NCBI GenBank assembly: GCA_016709665.1
Contig: JADJMI010000027.1
Location: 372,001 to 436,000 of the forward strand
From: Betaproteobacteria bacterium
GTDB taxonomy: Bacteria; Pseudomonadota; Gammaproteobacteria; Burkholderiales; Usitatibacteraceae
Length of the DNA stretch: 64,000 nucleotides
Direction: 5' to 3'
The number at the start of each line of letters is the position of its first letter. Within the stretch, counting starts at the first letter, position 1. The notes below the pieces were generated by a model. It had not been told where the DNA came from. It saw only the letters and a program-made list of their open reading frames with translations, and ran no database searches. A program made the position numbers and the translations under genes. Shown one piece after another: positions 52,477 to 61,017 of the stretch.

Positions 52477-53745
52477 TCACGCCCCGGGCGGGCTCCTGGC
52501 GATCCAGCGCTTCAGGTCGACGAGGGTCTCGCGCAGGTCGGCTGCCGCGCCCGGCAGGCGCCAGGGCGCCGGCGAGCGGCTCGGCGGCCGTCCGAGACGC
52601 ATCGAGAGGCGCCGGTCGGGATCCGCGAGCAGGTCGGCCTTCAGGCGGATGCCATGGCGGGCGAGGATCGGCTCGAGCGTGGAGCGACGCTTCAGGAGAT
52701 CGCGGCGCGTGCGCGCGTAGGCGTGCTCGCAGAGCCGCTGTCGCGTCGCATAGCCGAAGATGTTGGTGAAGAAGATCTCGCTGTCGTCGGCGTCGGGTTC
52801 GAAAAGGACCACGTCCGCGCCTCGATACTGGGTGCGGTATTTCGAGAGCCCGGTCGCCATCCGCGAATGGATGATCGCGCGAAAGGTCTGGGAGAGCACC
52901 ACGGGCAGCCCCCCCTCCACGAGCCGGGAATGGCGGCCCCTGCCCTTTTCCGTCGCGAGGCTCGCGTCGTAGGGCACGATCGGGTTCACGCAGATCACCA
53001 GCCTCGCCCCGTCGTCCAGGGCTTCGGATGCGTGCAGGGTCTTCTTGAGGGCGCCGTCCACGAAGTGGTGGCCGTCGATCTCGACGGGGGGGAATAGCCC
53101 CGGAAGCGCCGCGCTCGCCTGCACGGCCTTCGAGATGGGCACATGGTCGTGGCCGGGGCGGCCGAAGCTCACGCTCTCGCCGGTGTCCAGGTCCGTCGCC
53201 ACCAGGTAGAGCTTTCGCGGGAGCTGGCGGAAGTCGTCCGTTCGCCCCGGTCGCGTGAAGACCGCCTGCAGGTACCGGTGGATGGTGTCGTTGTCGAAGA
53301 TGCCGGTCGGAATGGCACGACCCAGCGCGGCGAACGACTCGAGGGCGCCGCGGCCGAAGGGCCGCGTCACGTAATTGACGATCGATTTCGCGAGGATCGG
53401 CGGAACCGACCGCGCCCGCGCGAGGTACTCCGCGAAAGCCGGGCGCATGAAAACCTCGGGGGTGAGCGCACCCTCGACCTCGCCGTCCTCGATGAAGAGC
53501 CCGTAGATCTCGGAGACCGGAATGCCGTTGGCGAGCGCGGCCGAGAGAAAGCTGCCGGCGCTCACGCCGACGTACACATCCAGCTCGTTGAAATCGAGTC
53601 CTTCCAGAGAATCCTGGAGGGCGAGAAGCGCGCCGATCTCGTAGACGGCGCCGAAGGGCCCGCCCCCGGCGAGGGCGAGCCCGATCGGCGGCCTGCGCGG
53701 ACGACCGTCCCGCGCCTTGCGGGACGCCTTCTCGGGCCGCGCCAT
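52477..53745 (-). CDS. Patatin-like phospholipase/acylhydrolase
   Basis: 422 residues from ATG 53745. Patatin motifs: oxyanion loop LALAGGGPFGAVYEIGALLA (about 23-42), nucleophile Ser in YVGVSAGSFLSAAL (about 58-71) and the catalytic Asp in HHFVDGALKKTL. No signal peptide, so cytosolic or granule-surface. The longer C-terminal region (IIHSRMATGLSKYRTQYRGA) fits the bacterial subgroup seen near PHA genes. The phasin gene lies 7 bases upstream on the same transcript, which suggests hydrolysis of stored lipid or of the granule surface layer. Substrate unproven. Confidence 0.9.
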   Translation of the reverse strand: MARPEKASRKARDGRPRRPPIGLALAGGGPFGAVYEIGALLALQDSLEGLDFNELDVYVGVSAGSFLSAALANGIPVSEIYGLFIEDGEVEGALTPEVFMRPAFAEYLARARSVPPILAKSIVNYVTRPFGRGALESFAALGRAIPTGIFDNDTIHRYLQAVFTRPGRTDDFRQLPRKLYLVATDLDTGESVSFGRPGHDHVPISKAVQASAALPGLFPPVEIDGHHFVDGALKKTLHASEALDDGARLVICVNPIVPYDASLATEKGRGRHSRLVEGGLPVVLSQTFRAIIHSRMATGLSKYRTQYRGADVVLFEPDADDSEIFFTNIFGYATRQRLCEHAYARTRRDLLKRRSTLEPILARHGIRLKADLLADPDRRLSMRLGRPPSRSPAPWRLPGAAADLRETLVDLKRWIARSPPGA

Positions 53746-53752
53746 TCGGGAC

Positions 53753-54199
53753 CTAGTGCGCTCGCGCGCGCGAGCGGCGCAGCTGCTCGACGCTGGCCTG
53801 CAGTTGGGCGACCTGGCGCGAGAGCGCGCGCACGTCGCGCGTGGTCGGAACGCCCAGCCGCGAGATGGCACGGGAGACGCGCTGCTCGAACACCTTCTCG
53901 AGATGGGTGACGGCCTCGACGGTCCGGTTCTTCGCCAGGGCGGCGCGCGCGCAGGCGATGTCGCCCGCCTCGGTGGCGCGCTTCACGGCGGCGCGGCGGC
54001 TTTTCGCCTCGAGGGCGGCGCCCTGCTTCACCAGCGAATCGAAGGTGCCGAGCGCGGTGCGGCGAACGCCCTGGGCAACCTGCACGCCGGCCGCGACGGC
54101 CTTGCGCGTGGAAGTGCGGAGCGCCTGGATCGCCTGCGCCGGCGAGGCCGGGCGGACGACGGTCTTGCGGGATCGGGCGGTGCGGGGGCGGCGGGCCAT
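53753..54199 (-). CDS. Phasin-family granule-associated protein (second copy)
   Basis: 148 residues from ATG 54199. A basic N-terminus (MARRPRTARSRKTVVR) is followed by the phasin-like coiled coil: QALRTSTRKAVAAGVQVAQG, TFDSLVKQGAALEAKSRRAA, VTHLEKVFEQRVSRAISRLG, RDVRALSRQVAQLQASVEQL. It parallels the phasin at 43954 (FEDRVSRSLNRLGV; DLARQVAELNQSV) but carries its charge at the N-terminus and lacks the long Lys/Ala tail. It heads the phasin-patatin-tetR transcript and is divergent from the acyl-CoA reductase gene. Confidence 0.83.
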   Translation of the reverse strand: MARRPRTARSRKTVVRPASPAQAIQALRTSTRKAVAAGVQVAQGVRRTALGTFDSLVKQGAALEAKSRRAAVKRATEAGDIACARAALAKNRTVEAVTHLEKVFEQRVSRAISRLGVPTTRDVRALSRQVAQLQASVEQLRRSRARAH

Positions 54200-54292
54200 G
54201 GTGGTTCCTTTCGTCGAAATGGATCGGATTCGGGGTTGGGCACCCGGGCGGGGCACGAAACCCCGGCATCGACGACTAGGCTACGGGCAAGC

Positions 54293-54309
54293 ATTAGAGC
54301 AGGCACACT
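54293..54309 (-). promoter_or_regulatory. Phasin-gene element AGTGTGNNTGCTCTAAT (copy 2)
   Basis: Read leftward, AGTGTGCCTGCTCTAAT matches the element at 43855-43871 in 15 of 17 bases, the two differences being adjacent. It is 93 bases from the phasin ATG at 54199. In the other direction it lies 114 bases before the acyl-CoA reductase ATG, so one site could serve both. Confidence 0.6.
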
Positions 54310-54423
54310 AAAGCACGCCCGCCCCCACCCGGGCGCCCCGGGAGGCGCGTGTATCATTCGCCCGACGGGCCGGCGCATCCGGACCCGTCCCGGACAAAAA
54401 ACGACTGCCTCGAGGAGACCCCC

Positions 54424-56415
54424 ATGTCCTATTTCGTGACCGGCGGCACCGGCTTCATCGGCCGCTTCCTGATCGACAAGCTCATCGCGCGCGGGGGCAC
54501 GATCCACGTGCTGGTTCGGAAGAACTCCGTCAGGAAGCTCGACGCCCTGCGCCCGCGCTGGGGAGCGGACGCGAAGCGGGTCGTCGCGGTCGTCGGCGAC
54601 CTCGCCAAGCCGAAACTCGGCATCGCTCCCGCGGATCTCGCGAAGCTGAAGGGCAAGGTCGACCACGTCTTCCACCTGGCGGCGGTCTACGACCTGTCGG
54701 CCGACGCCGCGAGCCAGGAGAAGGCCAACATCGACGGGACGCGAAACGCCGTCCAGTTCGCCGAGGCGGTGCAGGCCGGCTGCTTCCACCTCACGAGCTC
54801 GATCGCCGCGGCGGGTCTCTACGACGGCGTCTTTCGCGAGGACATGTTCGACGAGGCGGAGGAACTGGACCACCCGTACTTCCGCACCAAGCACGACTCC
54901 GAGGGGATCGTTCGCGCCGAATGCAAGCGCCCCTGGCGCGTCTACCGCCCGGCCATCGTGGTCGGCCACTCGAAGACCGGCGAGATCGACAAGATCGACG
55001 GCCCCTACTATTTCTTCAAGCTCATCCAGAAGATGAGGAAGGCCCTGCCCCAGTGGATGCCGACGGTGGGCATCGAGGGCGGGCGCATCAACATCGTGCC
55101 CGTGGACTACGTGGTGGACGCGATGGACCACATCGCCCACATGAAGGGCCTCGACGGCCGCTGCTTCCACCTCACGGATCCCGAGCCGCGGCGCATCGGC
55201 GAGATCCTGAACCTCTTCGCCAAGGCCGCCCACGCGCCCCAGATGACGATGCGGCTCAACGCCAAGATGTTCGGGTTCATTCCGGACTTCGTCATCGACT
55301 CGGCCATGTCCCTCGCCCCGGTCCGCCGAATCCAGAAGCAGGTGCTTTCGGACCTGGGCATCCCGCCGGACATGTTCAAGTTCGTGAACTACCCGACCCG
55401 GTTCGACAATCGCGAATGCGCCAGGGCCCTGAAGGGCTCGGGCATCGCCGTTCCGCCCCTCGAGGACTATGCCTGGCGACTGTGGGATTACTGGGAACGG
55501 CACCTCGACCCGGATCTCTTCATCGACCGCTCGCTCGCGGGCAAGGTGAAGGATCGGGTGATCGTGATCACCGGGGGCACCTCCGGCATCGGGGAGGCCA
55601 CCGCCTACAAGATGGCCGAGGCCGGCGCGCAGGTGGTGCTGGTCGCGCGCGACCCCGCCAAGGCCGCGCCCGTGATGGCGAAGATCAAGAAGGCGGGGGG
55701 CAAGGCGAAGTTCTACGCCTGCGACCTGGCGGAGATCCCGGAGTGCGACAAGCTGGTGGCCGCGGTGCTCAAGGATTTCGGCCACTGCGACTACCTGGTG
55801 AACAACGCCGGTCGCTCCATTCGCCGAGGCATCGCGTCCTCCTTCGACCGCTTCCACGATTTCGAGCGCACGATGCAGCTCAACTACTTCGGCAGCCTTC
55901 GCCTCATCATGGGGTTCCTGCCCTCGATGATGAAGCAGAAGCGCGGCCACATCATCAACATCTCGTCGATCGGCGTGCTCACCCAGGCGCCGCGGTTCTC
56001 CGCCTACGTGGCTTCCAAGGCCGCGCTCGACTCCTTCACCGGCTGCGCGGCGAGCGAGTTCAACGACGACAACATCGCCTTCACCACGATCAACATGCCC
56101 CTGGTGAAGACGCCGATGATCGCGCCCACGAAGCTCTACAACCACGTGCCGACGCTCACGCCCGAGCAGGCGGCGGACCTCGTGGTGGAGGCCATCGTCT
56201 ACAAGCCGGTGCGCATCGCGACGCGCCTGGGCATCTTCGGCGCCCTGCTCCACGCGGTCGCGCCGAAGGCCACGCACATCATCCTGAACGCGGCCTTCCG
56301 CATGTTCCCGGATTCGTCCGCGGCGCAGGGCCGCAAGGATGGCGCACCCAAGGAGGTCGGGCTGTCGCCCGAGCAGGTCGCCTTCGCCCAGATCACCCAG
56401 GGCATCCACTGGTAG
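54424..56415 (+). CDS. Two-domain SDR protein, fatty acyl-CoA reductase type
   Basis: 663 residues. The N-terminal extended SDR (about 1-370) has the cofactor loop VTGGTGFIGRFLIDKL and the YxxxK pair in HPYFRTKHDSEG. The C-terminal classical SDR (about 378-620) has VIVITGGTSGIGEATAYKMA, NNAGRSIRRG and YVASK. This two-domain plan and length match bacterial fatty acyl-CoA reductases of the Marinobacter type, which take acyl-CoA to alcohol or aldehyde with NADPH. With a WS/DGAT gene 8 kb away it would supply alcohol for wax esters. Activity is inferred; related proteins are often labelled only SDR. Confidence 0.82.
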   Translation: MSYFVTGGTGFIGRFLIDKLIARGGTIHVLVRKNSVRKLDALRPRWGADAKRVVAVVGDLAKPKLGIAPADLAKLKGKVDHVFHLAAVYDLSADAASQEKANIDGTRNAVQFAEAVQAGCFHLTSSIAAAGLYDGVFREDMFDEAEELDHPYFRTKHDSEGIVRAECKRPWRVYRPAIVVGHSKTGEIDKIDGPYYFFKLIQKMRKALPQWMPTVGIEGGRINIVPVDYVVDAMDHIAHMKGLDGRCFHLTDPEPRRIGEILNLFAKAAHAPQMTMRLNAKMFGFIPDFVIDSAMSLAPVRRIQKQVLSDLGIPPDMFKFVNYPTRFDNRECARALKGSGIAVPPLEDYAWRLWDYWERHLDPDLFIDRSLAGKVKDRVIVITGGTSGIGEATAYKMAEAGAQVVLVARDPAKAAPVMAKIKKAGGKAKFYACDLAEIPECDKLVAAVLKDFGHCDYLVNNAGRSIRRGIASSFDRFHDFERTMQLNYFGSLRLIMGFLPSMMKQKRGHIINISSIGVLTQAPRFSAYVASKAALDSFTGCAASEFNDDNIAFTTINMPLVKTPMIAPTKLYNHVPTLTPEQAADLVVEAIVYKPVRIATRLGIFGALLHAVAPKATHIILNAAFRMFPDSSAAQGRKDGAPKEVGLSPEQVAFAQITQGIHW

Positions 56416-56419
56416 CGCC

Positions 56420-56884
56420 ATGTCCCTCAAGCCCGGAGATCCCGCCCCCGATTTCGAGGGCCTCGCCACCGACGGCACGCGTGTTTCCCTCAAGGGCTAT
56501 CGCGGGAAGAAGCTCGTGATGTATTTCTACCCCATGGACGACACGCCCGGCTGCACGAAGCAGGCCTGCTCGCTGAGGGACCACAACAAGGACATCGCCG
56601 CCAAGGGCGCTGCGATCCTGGGCGTCTCGACCCAGGACGAGGCCTCGCACCGCAAGTTCACCGAGAAGTACAAGCTCAATTTCCCGCTCCTCGCCGACAA
56701 GGACGGGAAGGTCGGGCGCGCCTACGGGACGATCGGCGGGGGCGGCCTCCTGTCGGCGGCCAAGGCACTCATCGGCATGGCCGACCGCGTGACCTTCGTG
56801 ATCGACGAGGAAGGAAGGATCGCGCACGTCATCGACCGGCCGGACGTCGCGAACCACGCCGAGGAAGTTCTCGCGCTGCTCTAG
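56420..56884 (+). CDS. bcp: Peroxiredoxin of the BCP/PrxQ type
   Basis: 154 residues from ATG 56420, four bases after the reductase stop. Thioredoxin fold with the peroxidatic Cys in DDTPGCTKQACSLRDHNKD; the second Cys five residues on is the resolving Cys typical of BCP. Other marks: DPAPDFEGLATDGTRVSLKG and LLADKDGKVGRAYGT. It reduces hydroperoxides, including fatty-acid peroxides, using thioredoxin. Tight linkage to the acyl-CoA reductase gene suggests protection of lipid stores, an inference from position. Confidence 0.93.
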   Translation: MSLKPGDPAPDFEGLATDGTRVSLKGYRGKKLVMYFYPMDDTPGCTKQACSLRDHNKDIAAKGAAILGVSTQDEASHRKFTEKYKLNFPLLADKDGKVGRAYGTIGGGGLLSAAKALIGMADRVTFVIDEEGRIAHVIDRPDVANHAEEVLALL

Positions 56885-56886
56885 GC

Positions 56887-57819
56887 CTAGGCTCCGAAAG
56901 CCACTCCGGCGGCGCGGGCCTCGTCCGCCACGATGGCGTGCAGGCGGGCGTCGAGCAGGATGTCGACGTGGCCCACGCCGCGGAGCGCGACGTTCCTCGC
57001 CCAGGGCAGCCGGCTGGTCGCCTGGGGCGACACGAGGTTGTCGTGCACGGAATAGACCGAGGTGACCGGGCAGGCGGGCCCGGCGGCTCCTTCCCGGCGC
57101 CGCAGCGTCGCCAGGAAATCGCTGTCCTCGCGCATCTGCCGCGCGTTGGCTCCCAGGCCGAGCTTCGCCAGGCGCGTCCCGTGGTGGGGGCTCGCGATAG
57201 TCACCAGTCGCGCGACCGAACCCGTCCCGTGCCGCGCGAGATAGGCTCGAGCCACGAGCCCGCCCATGCTGTGCGCGACGAGCACGACGGATGTCGCGCC
57301 GCCGGGACGGACGATGAGATCCACCTCCCCGGCGAGCTGCTCCGCCAGGTCTTCGATGGGCCGGAAGAGACCCCGGAAGTTGAAGGTATAGACGGGGCGG
57401 GCGCCCCTTGTCGCGAGACTGCGCACGACGCCACGCAGGATTCCGCGATTCGAGAAGTACCCGTGGACCACGAGGACGGCCACGCCCGCCGGCCGGCCTC
57501 GCGGCGGATCGGCCGGAAGGGCCAGGTTCTCGAGCGGCAGGTAGAACAGGTTGTTGGCGAGCATGGCGCGCCACTCGCCCAGGACGAGAGCGAGTGTCCC
57601 CCCGGGCCCGAGTTGCTCGGCGAGCTCCCGCGGCGAGCGGGCGAGGTGCGCGACGGCCATCGAGAAGCAGACGATCGCCAGGCGCACGCCCAGGGCGAGC
57701 GCGACGGGAGCGGCGATGGCGGCAGGGAGACTCCAGCCGCGGGCCGATAGCCCGGCGGCGAGCCCCGCGATGAGCAGGCCCTCCGCGACCAGGGCCGCCC
57801 GCACGAGCGAGACCAGCAT
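56887..57819 (-). CDS. Membrane-anchored alpha/beta-hydrolase lipase
   Basis: 310 residues from ATG 57819. Upstream open frame on this strand is antisense to the MFS/spermidine synthase gene and was excluded. Two N-terminal hydrophobic segments (about 5-28 and 34-58) precede a triacylglycerol-lipase-like domain: LVVHGYFSNRGILRGVVRSL, nucleophile Ser in VLVAHSMGGLVARAYLARHG, IASPHHGTRLAKLGLGANAR, Asp in YSVHDNLVSP and His in GVGHVDILLD. It converges on bcp with two bases between stops. Likely hydrolyses lipid esters at the inner membrane. Confidence 0.88.
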   Translation of the reverse strand: MLVSLVRAALVAEGLLIAGLAAGLSARGWSLPAAIAAPVALALGVRLAIVCFSMAVAHLARSPRELAEQLGPGGTLALVLGEWRAMLANNLFYLPLENLALPADPPRGRPAGVAVLVVHGYFSNRGILRGVVRSLATRGARPVYTFNFRGLFRPIEDLAEQLAGEVDLIVRPGGATSVVLVAHSMGGLVARAYLARHGTGSVARLVTIASPHHGTRLAKLGLGANARQMREDSDFLATLRRREGAAGPACPVTSVYSVHDNLVSPQATSRLPWARNVALRGVGHVDILLDARLHAIVADEARAAGVAFGA

Positions 57820-57939
57820 GCCGGGCAGTATAGCCCCGGCCGTGAACGGGCCGGGCTGCGTGCTACCATCCGCGCACCCGATTTCCTGCCGGTCCAAAGC
57901 CGGGCTTCGCCCCGGTCGCCACGACGAGACAACGCCCCG

Positions 57940-59958
57940 ATGTTGCTGCACGCCGCTACCGTCTTCCTGAGCGCGTTCCTGCTTTTCCTCGTCCAGCCCG
58001 TCCTCGCCAAGCAGATCCTGCCGTGGTTCGGCGGGGCGGCGATCGTGTGGACGACCTGCATGGTCTTTTTCCAGCTCGTCCTGCTGCTGGGGTATGCCTA
58101 TTCGCACTGGATCGTGAGCCGCGTCGATCCCCGCCGCCAGGGATTGATCCACATCGCCCTCCTCGTCCTGAGCCTCGTCTTCCTGCCCATCATTCCGGCG
58201 GAAGCCTGGAAACCCCTGGGCGACGAGAATCCCGTCCTGCGCATCCTGCTGCTGCTCTTCGCGACCATCGGCCTGCCCTACCTGCTGCTGTCGACCACGA
58301 GCCCGCTGGTGCAGGCGTGGTTCGCGCGGGAATTTCCCGGCTCGAGCCCCTACCGCCTCTTCGCGCTCTCGAACTTCGCCTCGATGCTGGCGCTCGTGGG
58401 CTATCCGTTCCTCTTCGAGCCCTGGCTCGCGAGCCCGCGGCAGTCGGTGTTCTGGTCCTGGGGCTACGGCCTGTTCGTCGTCGTCGCAGCCGGGCTCGCC
58501 TGGAAGAGCCGCGCGCTGCCGACGCTCGAGCACGGCATGCCCCGATCCGGCGCGCCGCCCGAGCCCCGCCCCACTTCGCGGCGTCTGGCCCTCTGGCTCG
58601 CCCTGGCGACGCTGGGTTCGGTGGCGTTGCTCGCCGTCTCGAACCACCTGACCCAGAACATCTCCTCGATCCCGTTGTTGTGGGTGATCCCGCTCGCGAT
58701 CTACCTGCTCACCTTCATCCTGTGCTTCGAGGGCTCCTGGGCCTACCGCCGGGATGCCTTCGTGGGCCTTCTCGTCTGGATCCTGTGCGTCATGGCCTGG
58801 TTCCTCGCCGACAAGCGGCTGCAATTCGAGCTGGCGCTGCAGATCGGCGTCTTCACGGTCGGCCTCTTCGTGGTGTGCATGTTCTGCCATGGCGAGCTCG
58901 CGCGCCTGCGTCCGGGCCCGCGGCACCTCACCCTCTTCTACCTCGTGGTATCCCTGGGCGGCGTCCTGGGCGGCGTCCTCGTGGGCATCGCGGCCCCGTT
59001 GCTGCTGCCGGGCTATTTCGAGCTGGAGATGGCCCTCGTCGCCGTCGCGGTCCTCGCCCTGGTGGTGAATCTGGAGCGGCCCAGGCCCGTCCTCGCGATG
59101 TTCGCGGCGGTCATCGCGTTCACGGCCGGCGCTCTCGCCTACCGCTTCGACAAGCACACGGAGGACACCGTGCTCGTCGAGCGCAATTTCTACGGCGTCC
59201 TGCGCGTGAAGGAGGTCGAGGCGAAGGACGGCGACGCCGAGACCCGCTACCGATCCCTCGTGCACGGGGCCATCCTGCACGGCGAGCAGTGGATGGACGA
59301 GAAGTACCGGCGCTCCGCCACCACCTATTACAAGACCACGTCGGGCGTCGGTCGCGCGATCCTCGCCCACGAGGGCCAGCCCATCAAGGTCGGGGTGATC
59401 GGGCTGGGTGCCGGAACGCTCGCCACCTACGGCGATGCCGACGACGTGTACCGGTTCTACGACATCAACCCGGCCGTGCCGCGCATCGCCCGGGAGCAGT
59501 TCACGTACCTCTCGGACAGCCCGGCGAAGATCGAAGTGGTGCTGGGGGACGCGCGGCTCGCCCTCGAGCGCGAGCCCGTCCAGGGCTTCGACGTACTGGC
59601 GGTGGACGCCTTTTCCGGCGATTCGATCCCGGTTCACCTCATCACGGTGGAGGCGGTCGGCGCGTACCTCCGGCACATGAAGCCCCGGGGGGTCATCGCT
59701 TTCCACGTCTCGAACCGTTTCCTGGACCTGAAGCCGGTCCTGCTCGCCATCGCCGAACGGCACGGCCTCGAGTACGCGTTCGTGCACGAAGCGAACGACG
59801 AGGGCACCACGACGAGCGACTGGGTGCTGCTCACGCGCCACAAGCCGCTCATCCTGCGCCCCGAGATCGTGCAGAACACCGAACCGGTGGCCCCCCAGCC
59901 GGGCTGGCGGCTTTGGACCGACGCCTACAACAACCTGCTGCAGGTCTGGAACAAGTAG
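57940..59958 (+). CDS. Fused MFS-type membrane protein and spermidine synthase-like domain
   Basis: 672 residues. The first about 395 residues are a membrane region with some ten helices (FLSAFLLFLVQPVLAKQILP, FFQLVLLLGYAYSHWIV, LFATIGLPYLLLSTTSPLVQ). The C-terminal domain resembles spermidine synthases (GVGRAILAHEGQPIKVGVIG, YDINPAVPRIAREQFTYLSD, FDVLAVDAFSGDSIPVHLIT). These fusions are widespread in bacteria; substrate and direction of transport are not known, and the speE-like part may be a methyl- or aminopropyl-transferase. No speD is nearby. Confidence 0.9.
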   Translation: MLLHAATVFLSAFLLFLVQPVLAKQILPWFGGAAIVWTTCMVFFQLVLLLGYAYSHWIVSRVDPRRQGLIHIALLVLSLVFLPIIPAEAWKPLGDENPVLRILLLLFATIGLPYLLLSTTSPLVQAWFAREFPGSSPYRLFALSNFASMLALVGYPFLFEPWLASPRQSVFWSWGYGLFVVVAAGLAWKSRALPTLEHGMPRSGAPPEPRPTSRRLALWLALATLGSVALLAVSNHLTQNISSIPLLWVIPLAIYLLTFILCFEGSWAYRRDAFVGLLVWILCVMAWFLADKRLQFELALQIGVFTVGLFVVCMFCHGELARLRPGPRHLTLFYLVVSLGGVLGGVLVGIAAPLLLPGYFELEMALVAVAVLALVVNLERPRPVLAMFAAVIAFTAGALAYRFDKHTEDTVLVERNFYGVLRVKEVEAKDGDAETRYRSLVHGAILHGEQWMDEKYRRSATTYYKTTSGVGRAILAHEGQPIKVGVIGLGAGTLATYGDADDVYRFYDINPAVPRIAREQFTYLSDSPAKIEVVLGDARLALEREPVQGFDVLAVDAFSGDSIPVHLITVEAVGAYLRHMKPRGVIAFHVSNRFLDLKPVLLAIAERHGLEYAFVHEANDEGTTTSDWVLLTRHKPLILRPEIVQNTEPVAPQPGWRLWTDAYNNLLQVWNK

Positions 59959-60067
59959 GCCCTCAATTCACGCGGCGAGGGGCCCCACCGGGGAACGACG
60001 CCCAGCGGCAGGGGGCCGCGGCCGATTCGCGGATCCGGCTGAATGGGAACGGCAACCCGGAGGCCGC

Positions 60068-60997
60068 CTAGGATCCGAGGGCCTCGGCCACGAGCCGTGC
60101 CACGATCCCGCTCACGCGCTCGTTCGATTCCGCCGTGACGCCCGCGATATGGGGCGTGAGAATGAGATTGGGGGCCTCCCCGAGCGGCCCGCCCGCGCCG
60201 AGCGGCTCGTCATCGAAGACGTCGAGCGCGGCCCCGCCCAGGTGGCCTTCCTGCAGGGCCTTCGCGAGCGCCGCCTCGTCGACGATGCCGCCGCGCGCGG
60301 TGTTCACGAGCACCGACCCTTTCTTCATCCGGGCGAGCCGCCCGGCGTCGAGGAGGCCGCGGGTGGCCGCGACGAGCGGCACGTGGAGCGACACCACGTC
60401 CGAACCGGCAAGGAGCGCGTCGAGGTCGACCCGTTCGACGCCCTGGCGCGACCAGGCCGGATCGTCCGGGCTCACGCCCGGATCGAAGGCCACGACGCGA
60501 AGCCCGAGGGCTTTCGCCTTGGCCGCCGTCACCTGCCCGATGCTGCCGAACCCGACGAGTCCGAGCGTCTTGCCGGCGATCTCGTGGCCCTGCGAGAGCA
60601 TGGCCCGCGGCCAGCGTCCCGCGGCCACCGCCGCCGTGGAGAAGTAGGCGCCCCGCAGGAGAACCATCGCCACGGCCACGACGTACTCCGCCACGGACTC
60701 GGCATTGGCACCGACGGCAGGAAAGACCCGGATATTCCTCGACCGGCACGCCTCCAGGTCGATGTTGTCCAGCCCCACCCCCAGCCTTCCCACGACGCGC
60801 AGGCGGCCCGCGGCGGCGAGGAGTTCGCCGCGAACCTGGGTGCGATTGCGCACGATCCAGGCGTCGGCCGTGGCCAGGGCCTTGCCCAGCGCCTGCGGGT
60901 CATCCACGAGGGAAGGTCGGTAGTCGACGTCGAATTCGCGGACGAGCTGCGCGACGGCGGGCGCGTCCATGCTTTCGGAAATGACGATGCGTATCAC
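60068..60997 (-). CDS. D-isomer-specific 2-hydroxyacid dehydrogenase (phosphoglycerate dehydrogenase-like)
   Basis: 309 residues from GTG 60997 (VIRIVISESMDAPAVAQLVR). The NAD loop GKTLGLVGFGSIGQVTAAKA, the catalytic Arg in LVNTARGGIVDEAALAKALQ, Glu in DVFDDEPLG and His in LILTPHIAGVTAESNERVSG are all present. The N-terminal domain resembles SerA, without the ACT or regulatory domains, giving the short form. Substrate could be 3-phosphoglycerate, glycerate or another 2-oxo/2-hydroxy acid. It stands alone, 20 bases after rlmM on the same strand. Confidence 0.9.
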   Translation of the reverse strand: MIRIVISESMDAPAVAQLVREFDVDYRPSLVDDPQALGKALATADAWIVRNRTQVRGELLAAAGRLRVVGRLGVGLDNIDLEACRSRNIRVFPAVGANAESVAEYVVAVAMVLLRGAYFSTAAVAAGRWPRAMLSQGHEIAGKTLGLVGFGSIGQVTAAKAKALGLRVVAFDPGVSPDDPAWSRQGVERVDLDALLAGSDVVSLHVPLVAATRGLLDAGRLARMKKGSVLVNTARGGIVDEAALAKALQEGHLGGAALDVFDDEPLGAGGPLGEAPNLILTPHIAGVTAESNERVSGIVARLVAEALGS

Positions 60998-61017
60998 GGT
61001 GTCCGGATCCTCGGGTT

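Noticed and set aside
43880..54313. CTAAAG as a common operator of three lipid genes
   Set aside because: A six-base word is too short to be significant on its own; kept only as a side remark to the GCTAA-AG-TTAGC palindrome.
56887..59841. Very long minus-strand open frame extending the lipase to 984 residues
   Set aside because: The part beyond 57819 is antisense to the MFS/spermidine synthase gene and has the Arg/Gly/His-rich composition of GC-rich shadow frames.
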